Positions 24,938-33,574 of a stretch of 46,236 nucleotides of DNA are shown here, in pieces. Source of the stretch: Azospira sp. I13. GTDB taxonomy: Bacteria > Pseudomonadota > Gammaproteobacteria > Burkholderiales > Rhodocyclaceae. Position 1 is the stretch's first letter. The number at the start of each line of letters is the position of its first letter. A program made the position numbers and the translations under genes. The notes under the pieces were generated by a model. That model saw nothing but the letters and a program-made list of their open reading frames with translations, did no database searches and was not told the DNA's origin. The DNA lies in NCBI RefSeq assembly GCF_003112695.1, contig NZ_BFBP01000004.1, forward strand, positions 110,210 through 156,445, read 5' to 3'.

Positions 24938-26536
24938 ATGCTTGTCCGTAAAAGCCAGTTCCGCACCGAATGGGCGCTTCTGCTCGGCTGCCTGCTGACC
25001 CTGGGGTCGGTCATCGCCATCGCCCTGGTGGATGAGCGCCAGGGCCTGGAGATTCGGGAGCGCGAGCGGCTGGCCACCCAAGCCCGGGTCATCAACGACA
25101 ACCTGGGACGCCAGCTGGAGGCCACCAGTCGGGCCCTGACCAGCATCCGCGACGACGTGCCGTTCTGGTTGCGCCAGAAAGACGGCATGGCCGAGGCCAG
25201 CCGGCAACTGCGGGCGTTCACCGATGCCATGCCCGGCGTCCGCTCCATGCTCATCCTGGATGCCCAGGGCACCGTCCTGGCGGCCAGCCGGCCGGTGCTG
25301 ATGGGGCAGAATTTCAGCCAGCGGGATTACTTCCAGCAGGTGCTGCGACAGCCGGATGTCGATACCCTCTACGTGGCGCCGCCTTTTACCACCTCCCTGG
25401 GCATCTGGGCCATCAATCTGGTGCGCATGATTCCCGGCCCCAAGGGGGAATTCGCCGGCCTTGTGTCCGCTACCCTGGACCCGGACGAATTCAAGATCGT
25501 CCTCGATTCGGTGCGCTATGCGCCGGATATGTGGACCGCCATGGCCCATGGTGACGGCCTGCAGTTTGTCATGGTGCCGGAGCACGCTGGTCAGCCCGGC
25601 AAGAACGTTGCCCGGCCCGGCACCTTCTTCAGTCGCCACATGGCCGAGGGCCAGGTCAGCGATGTCATGACCGGCACGGTCTACGCCACCGGTGAGTACC
25701 GCATGATGGCCCAGCACACCGTCCAGCCCGCTGCCCTGCACATGAACAAGCCCCTGGTGGTGGCGGTGGCCCGGGACATGGAGGCCATATTCGCCGAATG
25801 GCGGCGCGACGTCTGGCGCCAGGGCGGGCTTTTCCTGTTGCTTCTGCTGATTGCCGTTCCCGGGCTTCACCTGCTGCAGCGTCGGCGCCGCGCCGCAGCC
25901 CAGGCCGAACAGGCGGCGGCCCTTGCCCTGCGCGCCAAGAATGCCGAGCTTGAAGCCGTCAATGCCCAGCTGACGGCCCAGAGTGAGCTGCTGCAATCCC
26001 TGGCCTTCGTCGATGGCCTCACCGGGGTGGCCAACCGTCGCCGCTTTGACGAGATGCTGGAGGTGGAGTGGCGGCGCTGTCGACGGGAATCCCAGCCGCT
26101 CAGCCTGTTGATGATCGATATCGACTACTTCAAGGCCTTCAACGACTGTTACGGCCATCAGGCCGGTGATGTCTGCCTGCGTGCCGTGGCCACTTGCCTG
26201 CGGGAGGCACCGGGTCGGGCTCCCGACCTGCTGGCACGCTACGGCGGTGAGGAATTTGTCTATCTGCTCCCCGAGACGGATGGTGCCGGGGCCCAGGCCA
26301 AGGCCGCTTCGTTGTGCCGTGCTGTGACCGCCCTGGCAATCCCCCATGAGCGTTCTGCCTGCGGGCCCTGTGTCACCGTCAGTATTGGTTTGGCCGTGGC
26401 CTGGCCGGGAACGGGTTTTTCTGCCCAGGACCTGCTTGCCGCCGCCGATGCTGCCCTGTACTCCGCCAAGAGCGCCGGGCGAAATCGCATTGCCGGCCCG
26501 TCTGCCGTGGCCTTGAGCGAGGGCGGCAGTGTGTGA
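24938..26536 (+). CDS. Membrane-bound diguanylate cyclase
   Basis: 532 aa. TM1 at about 13-31 and TM2 at about 296-312 enclose a periplasmic Cache-type sensor (about 35-290; the YFQQVLRQPDVDTLYVAPPF segment is typical). A coiled coil (about 320-350) leads to a GGDEF domain (about 353-520) beginning DGLTGVANRRRFDE. The active-site loop is GGEEF (436-440), and an intact inhibitory I-site RAPD (427-430) lies five residues before it, so catalysis with product feedback is expected. It makes c-di-GMP from GTP in response to an external ligand that cannot be inferred. It appears monocistronic. Confidence 0.92.
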   Translation: MLVRKSQFRTEWALLLGCLLTLGSVIAIALVDERQGLEIRERERLATQARVINDNLGRQLEATSRALTSIRDDVPFWLRQKDGMAEASRQLRAFTDAMPGVRSMLILDAQGTVLAASRPVLMGQNFSQRDYFQQVLRQPDVDTLYVAPPFTTSLGIWAINLVRMIPGPKGEFAGLVSATLDPDEFKIVLDSVRYAPDMWTAMAHGDGLQFVMVPEHAGQPGKNVARPGTFFSRHMAEGQVSDVMTGTVYATGEYRMMAQHTVQPAALHMNKPLVVAVARDMEAIFAEWRRDVWRQGGLFLLLLLIAVPGLHLLQRRRRAAAQAEQAAALALRAKNAELEAVNAQLTAQSELLQSLAFVDGLTGVANRRRFDEMLEVEWRRCRRESQPLSLLMIDIDYFKAFNDCYGHQAGDVCLRAVATCLREAPGRAPDLLARYGGEEFVYLLPETDGAGAQAKAASLCRAVTALAIPHERSACGPCVTVSIGLAVAWPGTGFSAQDLLAAADAALYSAKSAGRNRIAGPSAVALSEGGSV

Positions 26537-26606
26537 CCCAGGTTACATACCTTTGCCGGGGCCCCGGCTATCCTGGGTGCGTCAAAACTCACCGGAGGCA
26601 GCAATC

Positions 26607-26798
26607 ATGAAAGCAAACGTTGGCGGCATCGACAAAATTCTGCGTATCGTCGCCGGCCTGGCCCTGGTGGCCTGGGCCATCATGGGCGGTCCCGTCTGGG
26701 CCTGGATCGGCGTGGTGCCCCTGGCCACCGGCTTCATGGGCTGGTGCCCGGCCTACACCCTGCTCGGCGCCAATACTTGCCCGATGAAGAAAGACTGA
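26607..26798 (+). CDS. DUF2892 (YgaP-like) small inner-membrane protein
   Basis: 63 aa with two transmembrane helices. The opening KANVGGIDKILRIVAGLALV, then WAWIGVVPLATGFMGWCPAYTLLG and NTCP, is characteristic of DUF2892, the membrane module that in YgaP follows a rhodanese domain; here it is free-standing. Family roles are poorly known, possibly sulfur- or thiol-linked. CCGGAGGC is a clear ribosome site. Two consecutive terminators follow. Confidence 0.88.
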   Translation: MKANVGGIDKILRIVAGLALVAWAIMGGPVWAWIGVVPLATGFMGWCPAYTLLGANTCPMKKD

Positions 26799-26806
26799 GG
26801 CGGCAC

Positions 26807-26825
26807 AAGCCTTTTCAGGCTTTTT
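26807..26825 (+). terminator. First terminator after the DUF2892 gene
   Basis: AAGCCT and AGGCTT flank a TTTC loop and run into TTTTT. The stem is short but correctly placed 8 nt after the stop codon. Confidence 0.65.
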
Positions 26826-26830
26826 GCACA

Positions 26831-26863
26831 AAAGGCGGCCGGGGCGACCCGGGCCGCCTTTTT
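26831..26863 (+). terminator. Second terminator after the DUF2892 gene
   Basis: AAAGGCGGCC (26831-26840) pairs with GGCCGCCTTT (26852-26861), with T on the 3' side; a strong hairpin in tandem with the previous one. Confidence 0.85.
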
Positions 26864-26984
26864 CGTTTGGCTGGCCCTCAGGCGCTATTGCCCGGAACAA
26901 GTCTGGGATCGAAGAAGCCAAGGCCTCTGGCTTTCATTTTTCATCCGACGCCGCTTTACTGCATGACGCGCCGCTCGCCCCGGC

Positions 26985-27986
26985 CTAGAGCAGGCGCAGG
27001 GCCGCATCCAGGTCCAGCTGGCGGAGCGCCACGTCCCGCCGGGCAATGCGGGCTGGGAAGGAGAGGCGTAAGGAGCTGTCGGGACGGGCGATTTCCGTCA
27101 GGGGAATGGGGGTGGCCTCCGGGTCCTCCGGGGCGACCACGATGTTCATGGCGTTGAGCCACAGCACCACGGGCTGGATGGGCAGGCAGTGTTCCGCTGC
27201 GGCCAGGTTGGCCACCAGCCGGGTGAGGGTGGTTTCCAGCCAGCCACTGCCGCTGCGCAGGGCGGCCAGGGCACTTTCGTTATCGGCCAGCTGGCGGCGC
27301 AGCAGCTCCACATCCTGATGGTGGTCGCCTTCCCGGTGCAGGCTATTGAGGCCGGCCCGGCTCTGGGAGAGCAGCCCCAGGCGGTGTTCGAGCAGGCGGT
27401 GTTCCGCTTCCAGGGCCTGGCTGCGGGCCTTGCTGGCGGTGATTTGTCCCAGGGTCTCCAGCACCAGGGCTTCCAGAATCATGTCCTGGATGCGGGCGGT
27501 GAGGGTTTCCGGGCTGGGGGAGAGCCCGGCCAGGCGGAAATCCCGGAAACTGACGCTGCGCCGCTCCACATCCCGGCGCAGCACGCCGTTTTCCATGGCC
27601 GTGCCCAGGGTGGTGTGTTCCACCGGGGTGGCGGCGACGATGCAGAAGATGTCCTCGCCCCCGTCGTGGCCGGCGAGGAATTCCCGCAGGTCCGCATTGC
27701 TGTTGAGGGTGCGGGCGATGTCGTCGGGCTGGGCGAAGAGGGCGCGGAGGATGGGGCTGGCAGCCCAGTTCTCCGGCCGCATGGCGGTATGGGGCGGCTG
27801 CTGGGTGCTGATGCGGCGGGCGTAATCGAGGGCGTGGGCCACCGCCGGGGCGAGGCGCTCCCGGGCGCCGGTCATGGCCTTCAGGCGCGGGTCGGTGCCG
27901 GCCATGACCTGGCGGATGGCCCCTTCCAGGGCATCATCGGCCGGGGTGGCGCCGGAGGTGCCGAGCAGCCAGTCAAAGAAGCCCAT
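26985..27986 (-). CDS. Conserved-looking hypothetical cytoplasmic protein
   Basis: 333 aa, family not recognised. It has no signal peptide or membrane helix. The N-terminus is MGFFDWLLG, then a mainly helical region (about 15-110). The centre has mixed strands (EDIFCIVAATPVEHTTLGTAMENGVLRRDVERRSVSFRDFRLAG, about 112-155), followed by a long helical or coiled-coil part (about 160-265, rich in Leu, Arg, Gln, Glu). The C-terminal ~60 residues contain FPARIARRDVALRQLDLDAALRLL. The central EHTTLGTAMENGV segment reads like a conserved domain core. Codon use matches the neighbourhood, so it appears native. It is divergent from the 95-aa gene downstream at 28097, about 110 nt apart. No function proposed. 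Confidence 0.75.
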   Translation of the reverse strand: MGFFDWLLGTSGATPADDALEGAIRQVMAGTDPRLKAMTGARERLAPAVAHALDYARRISTQQPPHTAMRPENWAASPILRALFAQPDDIARTLNSNADLREFLAGHDGGEDIFCIVAATPVEHTTLGTAMENGVLRRDVERRSVSFRDFRLAGLSPSPETLTARIQDMILEALVLETLGQITASKARSQALEAEHRLLEHRLGLLSQSRAGLNSLHREGDHHQDVELLRRQLADNESALAALRSGSGWLETTLTRLVANLAAAEHCLPIQPVVLWLNAMNIVVAPEDPEATPIPLTEIARPDSSLRLSFPARIARRDVALRQLDLDAALRLL

Positions 27987-28096
27987 GGGCGCCTAGCTTT
28001 CTTTCCTTGCCCCAAGGGGGCGGCAATTGAGTAGAGTGCGCCTGTTCACGGTTTGCTCCGCTCTTCTTCACGACTTTTCGCTACTGACGATCCGAC

Positions 28097-28384
28097 ATGA
28101 AAATTCATCTGCTTCCCATGGGGGCCCGCTTTGAGTACGAAGGCGAGGTCTATAGCAAGACCGGCCCGATGATGGCCCGTTCCGAGGCCGGCGTGACGCG
28201 CATGGTGCCGCGCTACGCAGTGCTGACGCCCCTGGACGGTGCCGCTCCGGCGGCAGCGCCGGCCAGCGGCGACCTGCGCCAGGCCTTTGCTGAGTTCTAT
28301 GCCGTCTGCCAGGGGCTGGTGCCGGCGGCTGCCCAGGCCGAACTGGCCGCCGCCCGGGACCGCTTCCTGGCCCGTCTGCCCTGA
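28097..28384 (+). CDS. Small hypothetical protein
   Basis: 95 aa. The N-terminal half forms a compact beta-rich unit (MKIHLLPMGARFEYEGEVYSK, then TRMVPRYAVLTPL), like the short proteins that describe a quality or surface property, followed by an Ala/Pro-rich linker and a helical C-terminus (LRQAFAEFYAVCQGLV). I do not recognise the family. It is preceded by an AT-richer patch (28050-28096) and followed by a tandem repeat before the rsmA stop. Confidence 0.7.
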   Translation: MKIHLLPMGARFEYEGEVYSKTGPMMARSEAGVTRMVPRYAVLTPLDGAAPAAAPASGDLRQAFAEFYAVCQGLVPAAAQAELAAARDRFLARLP

Positions 28385-28431
28385 TGCGGCGCCGGCCGGA
28401 GCGCCTTTAGCAACGCTACGGGGAACGTCCG

Positions 28432-28484
28432 GGAGACAGGTGTCGGGAGGCGGGTGTCGGGAGGCGGGTGTCGGAAGACAGGTT
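28432..28484. repeat. Short tandem repeat, 14-nt unit
   Basis: GGTGTCGGGAGGCG recurs with a 14-nt period: three close copies plus degenerate ends in which AGACAGG replaces the unit. It ends at the rsmA stop codon, between convergent genes. Copy number is likely to vary between strains. Confidence 0.75.
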
Positions 28485-29260
28485 CAGGCGGCCGGGCGCA
28501 CCAGGCTGTTGGCCAGGGCGATGTAGGCGGCCACCGGCACGTCTTCGGCCCGGGCCGTGGGGGCGATGCCATGGGCTTCGAGCCAGGCTTCGCCGCCCAG
28601 CTCCTTGAGGGTGTTGCGCAGCATCTTGCGGCGCTGGGAGAAGGCGGCGGCTACCACCTTTTCCAGCAGGGCCGGGTCCTCGGCGGTGAGCTCGCTCTGG
28701 GGCCGGGGAATCAGGCGTACCACCGCGGAATCCACCTTGGGGGCGGGGTCGAAGGATTCGGGCGGCACGTCCAGCAGCCAGTCCATGTAGAAGCGGTACT
28801 GCAGCATCACCGAGAGGCGGCTGTATTCGCTTTCCCCGGGCAGGGCCACCATGCGTTCCACCACTTCCTTCTGCAGCATGAAGTGCATGTCCCGCACCAT
28901 GGGGGCGAAGCTGGCCAGGTGGAAGAGCAGGGGGGTGGAGATGTTGTAGGGCAGGTTGCCGACGATCTGCAGCTCCGGGCCCAGCTGCCCGAAGTCGAAC
29001 TCCAGGGCGTCGCCCTCGTGGATGGTCAGCTTGTCCTTGGGGTACTGCTTTTTCAGACGGGCGATCAGGTCCCGGTCGATTTCCACCACGTGCAGGTGGT
29101 CCACCCGGGACATCAGGGGCACGGTCAGGGCGCCCAGGCCGGGGCCGATTTCCACCACCTGGCCGTTGCGGGGCGGGTTCACCGCATTGACGATGTCGGC
29201 GACGATTTGCCGGTCCTGCAAAAAGTTCTGGCCGAAGCGTTTGCGGGCGATGTGTTTCAT
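28484..29260 (-). CDS. rsmA: 16S rRNA dimethyladenosine transferase RsmA/KsgA
   Basis: 258 aa. The N-terminus [16 protein letters not shown] is diagnostic. SAM-binding motif I is [15 protein letters not shown], motif II ends VEIDRDL, and the catalytic motif IV is [29 protein letters not shown] is also typical. It dimethylates A1518 and A1519 of 16S rRNA. It starts 54 nt after the HIT-protein stop on the same strand, so the two may be co-transcribed. Confidence 0.96.
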   Translation of the reverse strand: MKHIARKRFGQNFLQDRQIVADIVNAVNPPRNGQVVEIGPGLGALTVPLMSRVDHLHVVEIDRDLIARLKKQYPKDKLTIHEGDALEFDFGQLGPELQIVGNLPYNISTPLLFHLASFAPMVRDMHFMLQKEVVERMVALPGESEYSRLSVMLQYRFYMDWLLDVPPESFDPAPKVDSAVVRLIPRPQSELTAEDPALLEKVVAAAFSQRRKMLRNTLKELGGEAWLEAHGIAPTARAEDVPVAAYIALANSLVRPAA

Positions 29261-29314
29261 GGCGGAAGACCGGGGGAGGGGAAGGGCGGGTATTTTACCC
29301 GCTGGCCTGCCCCT

Positions 29315-29725
29315 TTAGTCCTTTACCTTGATTTTTGCGGCCAGTTCCCGCAAATGGTCCAGGCCCGGGTCCTTGCGCGGCCAGCCCAGTTCGACGCCGT
29401 CGGCGGCGTAGCGGGGCAGCACGTGCAGGTGCAGGTGGGGCACGGTCTGCCAGCCCTGGGGCCGGTTGGCCTGGAGAATGGTGAAGCCTTCGGGGCCGAA
29501 GGCGTCCTGCACCGCCAGGGCGATCTTGCGGGCGGCACGCATGAGGGCAGCGGCGGTTTCCTCGTCGGCGTCCAGCAGGGTTTCGAAGGGCTTCTTGCTC
29601 ACCACCAGCACGTGGCCCGGATTGACCTGGCCCGCATCCATGAAGGCGAAGACATGCTCGTCTTCATAGACCTTGGCGCAGGGGAGGTCGCCCTCGATGA
29701 TGCGGGTGAATACGGTCTGGCTCAT
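29315..29725 (-). CDS. HIT family protein
   Basis: 136 aa. The histidine triad HLHLHVLPR places H97, H99 and H101 at the nucleotide-binding site; QVNPGHVLVVSKKPFETL is typical of the Hint/FHIT superfamily. Such proteins hydrolyse nucleoside phosphoramidates, AMP esters or dinucleoside polyphosphates. The substrate is unassigned. A TATACT on the minus strand (29759-29764) may be its -10. It lies upstream of rsmA and divergent from the CoA-transferase gene. Confidence 0.9.
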   Translation of the reverse strand: MSQTVFTRIIEGDLPCAKVYEDEHVFAFMDAGQVNPGHVLVVSKKPFETLLDADEETAAALMRAARKIALAVQDAFGPEGFTILQANRPQGWQTVPHLHLHVLPRYAADGVELGWPRKDPGLDHLRELAAKIKVKD

Positions 29726-29815
29726 GGCGGCTCCGGGCAGCGGGTTGAAGTGCCGGGGAGTATAGGACAGATGCCTATCCGGGCATAATGGCGCCTTCCC
29801 TTACAGGCCCTGCCC

Positions 29816-31030
29816 ATGACTGCTGCCACTCCTTCCGCTGCCCCCAAGCCCCTGGCCGGCCTCAAGGTCGTCGAGCTGGGCACCCTGATTGCCGGCCCCT
29901 TCGCCTCCCGCCTGCTGGCGGAGTTCGGCGCCGAGGTGGTGAAGATCGAGTCGCCGGATGGTGGCGATCCCCTGCGCAAGTGGCGCAAGCTCTACGAGGG
30001 CACGTCGCTGTGGTGGTTCGTCCAGTCCCGCAACAAGCAGTCGGTGACGGTCAATCTCAAACACCCGGAAGGCAAGGCCATCGTGCGCAAGCTGGTGGCG
30101 GAGGCCGACATCGTGGTGGAAAATTTCCGCCCCGGGGTGCTGGAAAAACTGGGCCTCTCCTGGGAGGAGCTGTCGGCCCTCAACCCGGGTCTGGTCATGC
30201 TGCGCCTTTCCGGCTTCGGCCAGAGCGGTCCCTACAAGGAGCAGCCGGGCTTCGGCGCCGTCGGCGAGAGCATGGGCGGGCTGCGCTACATCACCGGGTT
30301 TGCCGACCGGCCGCCGGTGCGCACCGGCATTTCCATCGGCGATTCCATTGCCGCCCTGTGGGGCGTTTTCGGCACCCTCATGGCCCTGCGCCACAAGGAG
30401 GTCCAGGGCGGCAAGGGGCAGGTGGTGGATGTGGCCCTCTACGAAGCCATCTTTGCCATGATGGAATCCCTGGTGCCCGAGTTCGATGTCTTCGGCTTCG
30501 TGCGGGAGCGCACCGGCAACATCATGCCCGGCATTACTCCCTCCAACACCCACAAAACCCGGGACGGCAAGTTCGTCACCATCGGCGCCAATGGCGATGC
30601 CATCTTCCAGCGCCTGATGCGGGCCATGGGCCGGGAGGATCTGGCCGCTGATCCCGGCCTGGCCGACAACGCCGGCCGGGATGCGCGGCGGGACGAGGTG
30701 TACGCCCTGATCGACGCCTGGGTGGCGGGGCTGGACGAAGCCGACCTGCTGGCCCGCCTGGAAGCGGCGGAGGTACCGGCCTCCCGCGTGTACTCGGCGG
30801 CCGATATGTTCGCCGACCCCCAGTTCCTGGCCCGGGAAATGATCCAGTCCGCCCGCCTGCCGGACGGCAAGGAATTCAAGGTGCCCGGCATCGTGCCCAA
30901 GCTTTCGGCCACGCCGGGCGGCACCGAATGGCTGGGGCCGGCCCTGGGGGAGCATACGGAGGTGGTGCTGCAGCGCCTTGGCTACGACGCCGCGGCCATT
31001 GCCGGACTGCGCGAGGCCGGCGCAATCTGA
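29816..31030 (+). CDS. Family III CoA-transferase (CaiB/BaiF)
   Basis: 404 aa. The opening LAGLKVVELGTLIAGPFASRLLAEFGAEVVKIE is the family hallmark, followed by SRNKQSVTVNL, DIVVENFRPGVLEKLG and FGQSGPY. D176 in ISIGDSIAALWG is the likely catalytic aspartate. It transfers CoA between acyl-CoA and a carboxylic acid; the pair of acids cannot be read from sequence, and no dedicated pathway gene is adjacent (HIT upstream, TonB-like protein downstream on the other strand). Full length. Confidence 0.9.
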   Translation: MTAATPSAAPKPLAGLKVVELGTLIAGPFASRLLAEFGAEVVKIESPDGGDPLRKWRKLYEGTSLWWFVQSRNKQSVTVNLKHPEGKAIVRKLVAEADIVVENFRPGVLEKLGLSWEELSALNPGLVMLRLSGFGQSGPYKEQPGFGAVGESMGGLRYITGFADRPPVRTGISIGDSIAALWGVFGTLMALRHKEVQGGKGQVVDVALYEAIFAMMESLVPEFDVFGFVRERTGNIMPGITPSNTHKTRDGKFVTIGANGDAIFQRLMRAMGREDLAADPGLADNAGRDARRDEVYALIDAWVAGLDEADLLARLEAAEVPASRVYSAADMFADPQFLAREMIQSARLPDGKEFKVPGIVPKLSATPGGTEWLGPALGEHTEVVLQRLGYDAAAIAGLREAGAI

Positions 31031-31042
31031 GAGAATCTGCCC

Positions 31043-31627
31043 TCAGTCGAGGCGAAAGCGCACGGGCAGGATGGTTTCCCGGGCCACGCCTTCCGGCAGG
31101 GCCTTCAACTGGCGGGCGGCCTTGGCCGCAGCCTGGTCCAGCAGGGCGTGGCCGCTGCTGCGTTCCACCCGGGCAGCCAGCACATTGCCGGCCCCGTCGA
31201 GAAAGAGCAGCAACAGCACTTCACCCTGCAGGCCCAAGTCAATGGCCTCCTGGGGGTAAAGGGGCTGGCGGCCCAGCTGGTTCAGGGCGTAGCGGGCGGC
31301 CCCGCCGCTCAGCACCGGGTAACCGTTGAAGGTGGCCGGGGGCTCCTTGAAGCGCACCGGGGCCGGCTTGGCCGGGCTCGGCTTTTCCGGTTTGGGCGGC
31401 TTTTGTGGCTTGGCCGGCGGCGCTTTCTGCTCCGGTTCCGGCGGCGTTGGCTTCGCCTCCGGGGGCGCTTCCTGCCGCTGGGCGGGCGTCGCCGGCGGCG
31501 GCCTCAGGCGCGCCTCCAGCCGCACCACTGCCGGCACCGGTTTGGCCGGAGCGGGCGGCAAGGCGAGCAGGGCACCGTGGAGGGCGGCGGAGCAGAGAAG
31601 GGCGGCGTGGAGCCGGTGGAACCGCAT
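31043..31627 (-). CDS. TonB C-terminal domain protein
   Basis: 194 aa from the ATG at 31627. An N-terminal hydrophobic anchor (about 8-24) is followed by a Pro/Lys/Glu-rich spacer (about 25-95). The C-terminal domain (about 105-194) has YPQEAIDLGLQGEVLLLLFLDGAGNVLAARVERSSGHALLDQAA, typical of the TonB/TolA energy-transducing fold. No exbB, exbD or TonB-dependent receptor is adjacent. The frame extends upstream beyond this ATG without similarity, so the start was set at the anchor. It is divergent from the ankyrin gene over about 190 nt. Confidence 0.82.
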   Translation of the reverse strand: MRFHRLHAALLCSAALHGALLALPPAPAKPVPAVVRLEARLRPPPATPAQRQEAPPEAKPTPPEPEQKAPPAKPQKPPKPEKPSPAKPAPVRFKEPPATFNGYPVLSGGAARYALNQLGRQPLYPQEAIDLGLQGEVLLLLFLDGAGNVLAARVERSSGHALLDQAAAKAARQLKALPEGVARETILPVRFRLD

Positions 31628-31813
31628 CGGCAACTGGCTAGGCTTGAACAGGTTGAACGGGTGGCAGAAGTGGCAAGGATTGATCCGGTGTTGAACGCCG
31701 TTGTTGTGCGTCGCTCTTGTTCGTCGTCTCCCCTCGGGGTGGCGGACGAAAGCGTCTTTAGACCACAAGCCGGGGGGGCGATGCAAGCGCCGCCGACGGT
31801 GACAGGCAAGGAA

Positions 31814-32896
31814 ATGATGGAAAACATGAAGTCTCTCCCCATTGCAGCGCACTTCCCGATGGTGGCCGGCCGCCGCTTTGGCCACCGCTTCGGCCACAAG
31901 TTCACTGGTGTCCTGGTGTGCGCCCTGGCCTTCGGCCTGGCGCCCGCCTGGGGCCAGGCCGCCAAGCCTTTCCAGCCGCCCAGCCCGGTCACCTACGGCG
32001 TTGCCCTGGAACTGGGCAACCTGAGCCAGGCCCGGGAATGGCTGGATGCCGGCCTCTCCCCGGACTATCTGGCGGACCGGGTGGGCACCGGCCTGATGAT
32101 CGGCGCCTGGGAGGGCAACCTGCCCCTCATGGAACTCTTCCTGGCCCGGGGCGCCGACATCAATGCGGTGAACGACAAGGGCGAGCAGGCCCTCCTGCTA
32201 GCGGCCTGGAAGGGCCATTTGCCGGCCGTGAAGTGGCTGGTGGAACATGGTGCCGCCCTCAATCGGGAGGGCTACCAGTGGAGCGCCCTGCATTACGCCG
32301 TCTTTGCAGGCCATCAGGAGGTGGCGGAATGGCTGCTGCAGCAGGGGGCCAACGTCAATGCCCAGGCCCCCAATGGCTCATCGGTGCTGATGATGGCTGC
32401 TTACGAAGGCAAGGACGCCCTGGCCATCCGCCTCATGGAACATGGGGCGGACCCTGCTATCCGCAATGAAAACGGCCACACTGCCCTGGATTGGGCCATG
32501 AAGTACGACCACGTGAAGGTGGCCCGGGTCATCACCAACCCGGAGGAATTCATCGAAGCCGCCAACCGGCCCCGGGCCGACTGGGGCCAGGGCCGCAAGT
32601 CGGAAAAGGTGCCGGCGGAAATCCAGCGCCTGCTTGAAGTGCGCCGGGCCATGGAAGCCAAGGGCTACGACCTCGCTCGCATTGATCAGCGCATCTCTGC
32701 CGCCCGGGCCCGCTATGCGCGCCTGCCGCCGGGCGCCCGGGATCTGCCGCCGGCCATCGGCCTGGAAATCTCCGCCAGCCGCGCCGCACCCCAGGTGCAG
32801 AAGGCCCGCCTGGTGAGCAAACCGGCCCCCGCAGCAGCCAAGCCCGCCGCCAGGGCAAAGGCCGGTGGCAAGGCCGTGGCGGCGAAGAAGCGTTAA
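31814..32896 (+). CDS. Exported ankyrin-repeat protein
   Basis: About 360 aa. A signal sequence (about 30-48, VLVCALAFGLAPAWGQA) predicts export to the periplasm. Four to five ankyrin repeats span about 60-205, with typical GADINAVNDKGEQALLLAAWKGHLPAVKWLVEHGA units. The C-terminal third is helical and ends in an Ala/Lys-rich tail (AAKPAARAKAGGKAVAAKKR) suited to nucleic acid or membrane-surface contact. Ankyrins bind proteins; no partner is evident. Start uncertain among ATG codons at 31814, 31817 and 31826; an AAGGAA site favours the first two. The unusually long n-region before the hydrophobic core may mean the true start is later. Confidence 0.82.
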   Translation: MMENMKSLPIAAHFPMVAGRRFGHRFGHKFTGVLVCALAFGLAPAWGQAAKPFQPPSPVTYGVALELGNLSQAREWLDAGLSPDYLADRVGTGLMIGAWEGNLPLMELFLARGADINAVNDKGEQALLLAAWKGHLPAVKWLVEHGAALNREGYQWSALHYAVFAGHQEVAEWLLQQGANVNAQAPNGSSVLMMAAYEGKDALAIRLMEHGADPAIRNENGHTALDWAMKYDHVKVARVITNPEEFIEAANRPRADWGQGRKSEKVPAEIQRLLEVRRAMEAKGYDLARIDQRISAARARYARLPPGARDLPPAIGLEISASRAAPQVQKARLVSKPAPAAAKPAARAKAGGKAVAAKKR

Positions 32897-33037
32897 GCGC
32901 TTTCCCCGCCCGGCGTGCGGCGCCTTGCCGGTCGGCCGGGGAGATTTGCTATCCTCGCTGGCGAATCTCGCCCTTCATTTTTTCCGGGTCGCTGTCCCTG
33001 TGCGGGCCGGCCCACAGTATTGACGGAGTAAAGCCCT

Positions 33038-33574
33038 ATGGCTTCCTTGCAGGAACAGTTTCTCAAAGCCGGCCTGGTGGACAAGAAAAAGGCCAAACAG
33101 TCCCAGCACGAAAAGAGCCGGCAGCAAAAGGTGGAACGCAGCACCGGCGTGCAGAGCGTGGATGAAGCCCGCCTGGCGGCCCAGGAAACCCTGCGCAAGA
33201 ACGCCGAACGGGCCCGGGAGCTGAATGCTCAGCGGGATGCCGCCGCCACCGAAAAGGCGATCCGCGCGCAGATCGCCCAGATGGTGCAGCAGAGCCGTCA
33301 GAGCCGGGGTAACGGCGACATTGCCTACAACTTCACCCGTAACGGCAAGATCGAGCGCATCTACGTTTCTGCCGCCGTCCAGGCCGACCTGGTGGCCGGC
33401 CGCCTGGTCATCGTCTGCCAGGGCGGCACCACCGAACTGGTGCCCCGGGTCATCGCCGACAAGATCGCCGAGCGGGACGCGAGCCTGGTGGTGCGGGTGA
33501 ACAAGCCGACCACCGAGGTGGCGGAAGACGATCCCTACGCCGACTTCCAGGTGCCGGACGACCTGATGTGGTGA
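33038..33574 (+). CDS. DUF2058 family protein (YaiL-like)
   Basis: 178 aa, highly charged. The opening SLQEQFLKAGLVDKKKAKQ, the long basic or acidic helix to about residue 90, and the C-terminal IAYNFTRNGKIERIYVSAAVQADLVAGRLVIV domain match DUF2058, an uncharacterised proteobacterial family annotated as nucleoprotein or polynucleotide-associated. Full length. It follows the ankyrin gene by 141 nt on the same strand. Function is not established. Confidence 0.88.
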   Translation: MASLQEQFLKAGLVDKKKAKQSQHEKSRQQKVERSTGVQSVDEARLAAQETLRKNAERARELNAQRDAAATEKAIRAQIAQMVQQSRQSRGNGDIAYNFTRNGKIERIYVSAAVQADLVAGRLVIVCQGGTTELVPRVIADKIAERDASLVVRVNKPTTEVAEDDPYADFQVPDDLMW

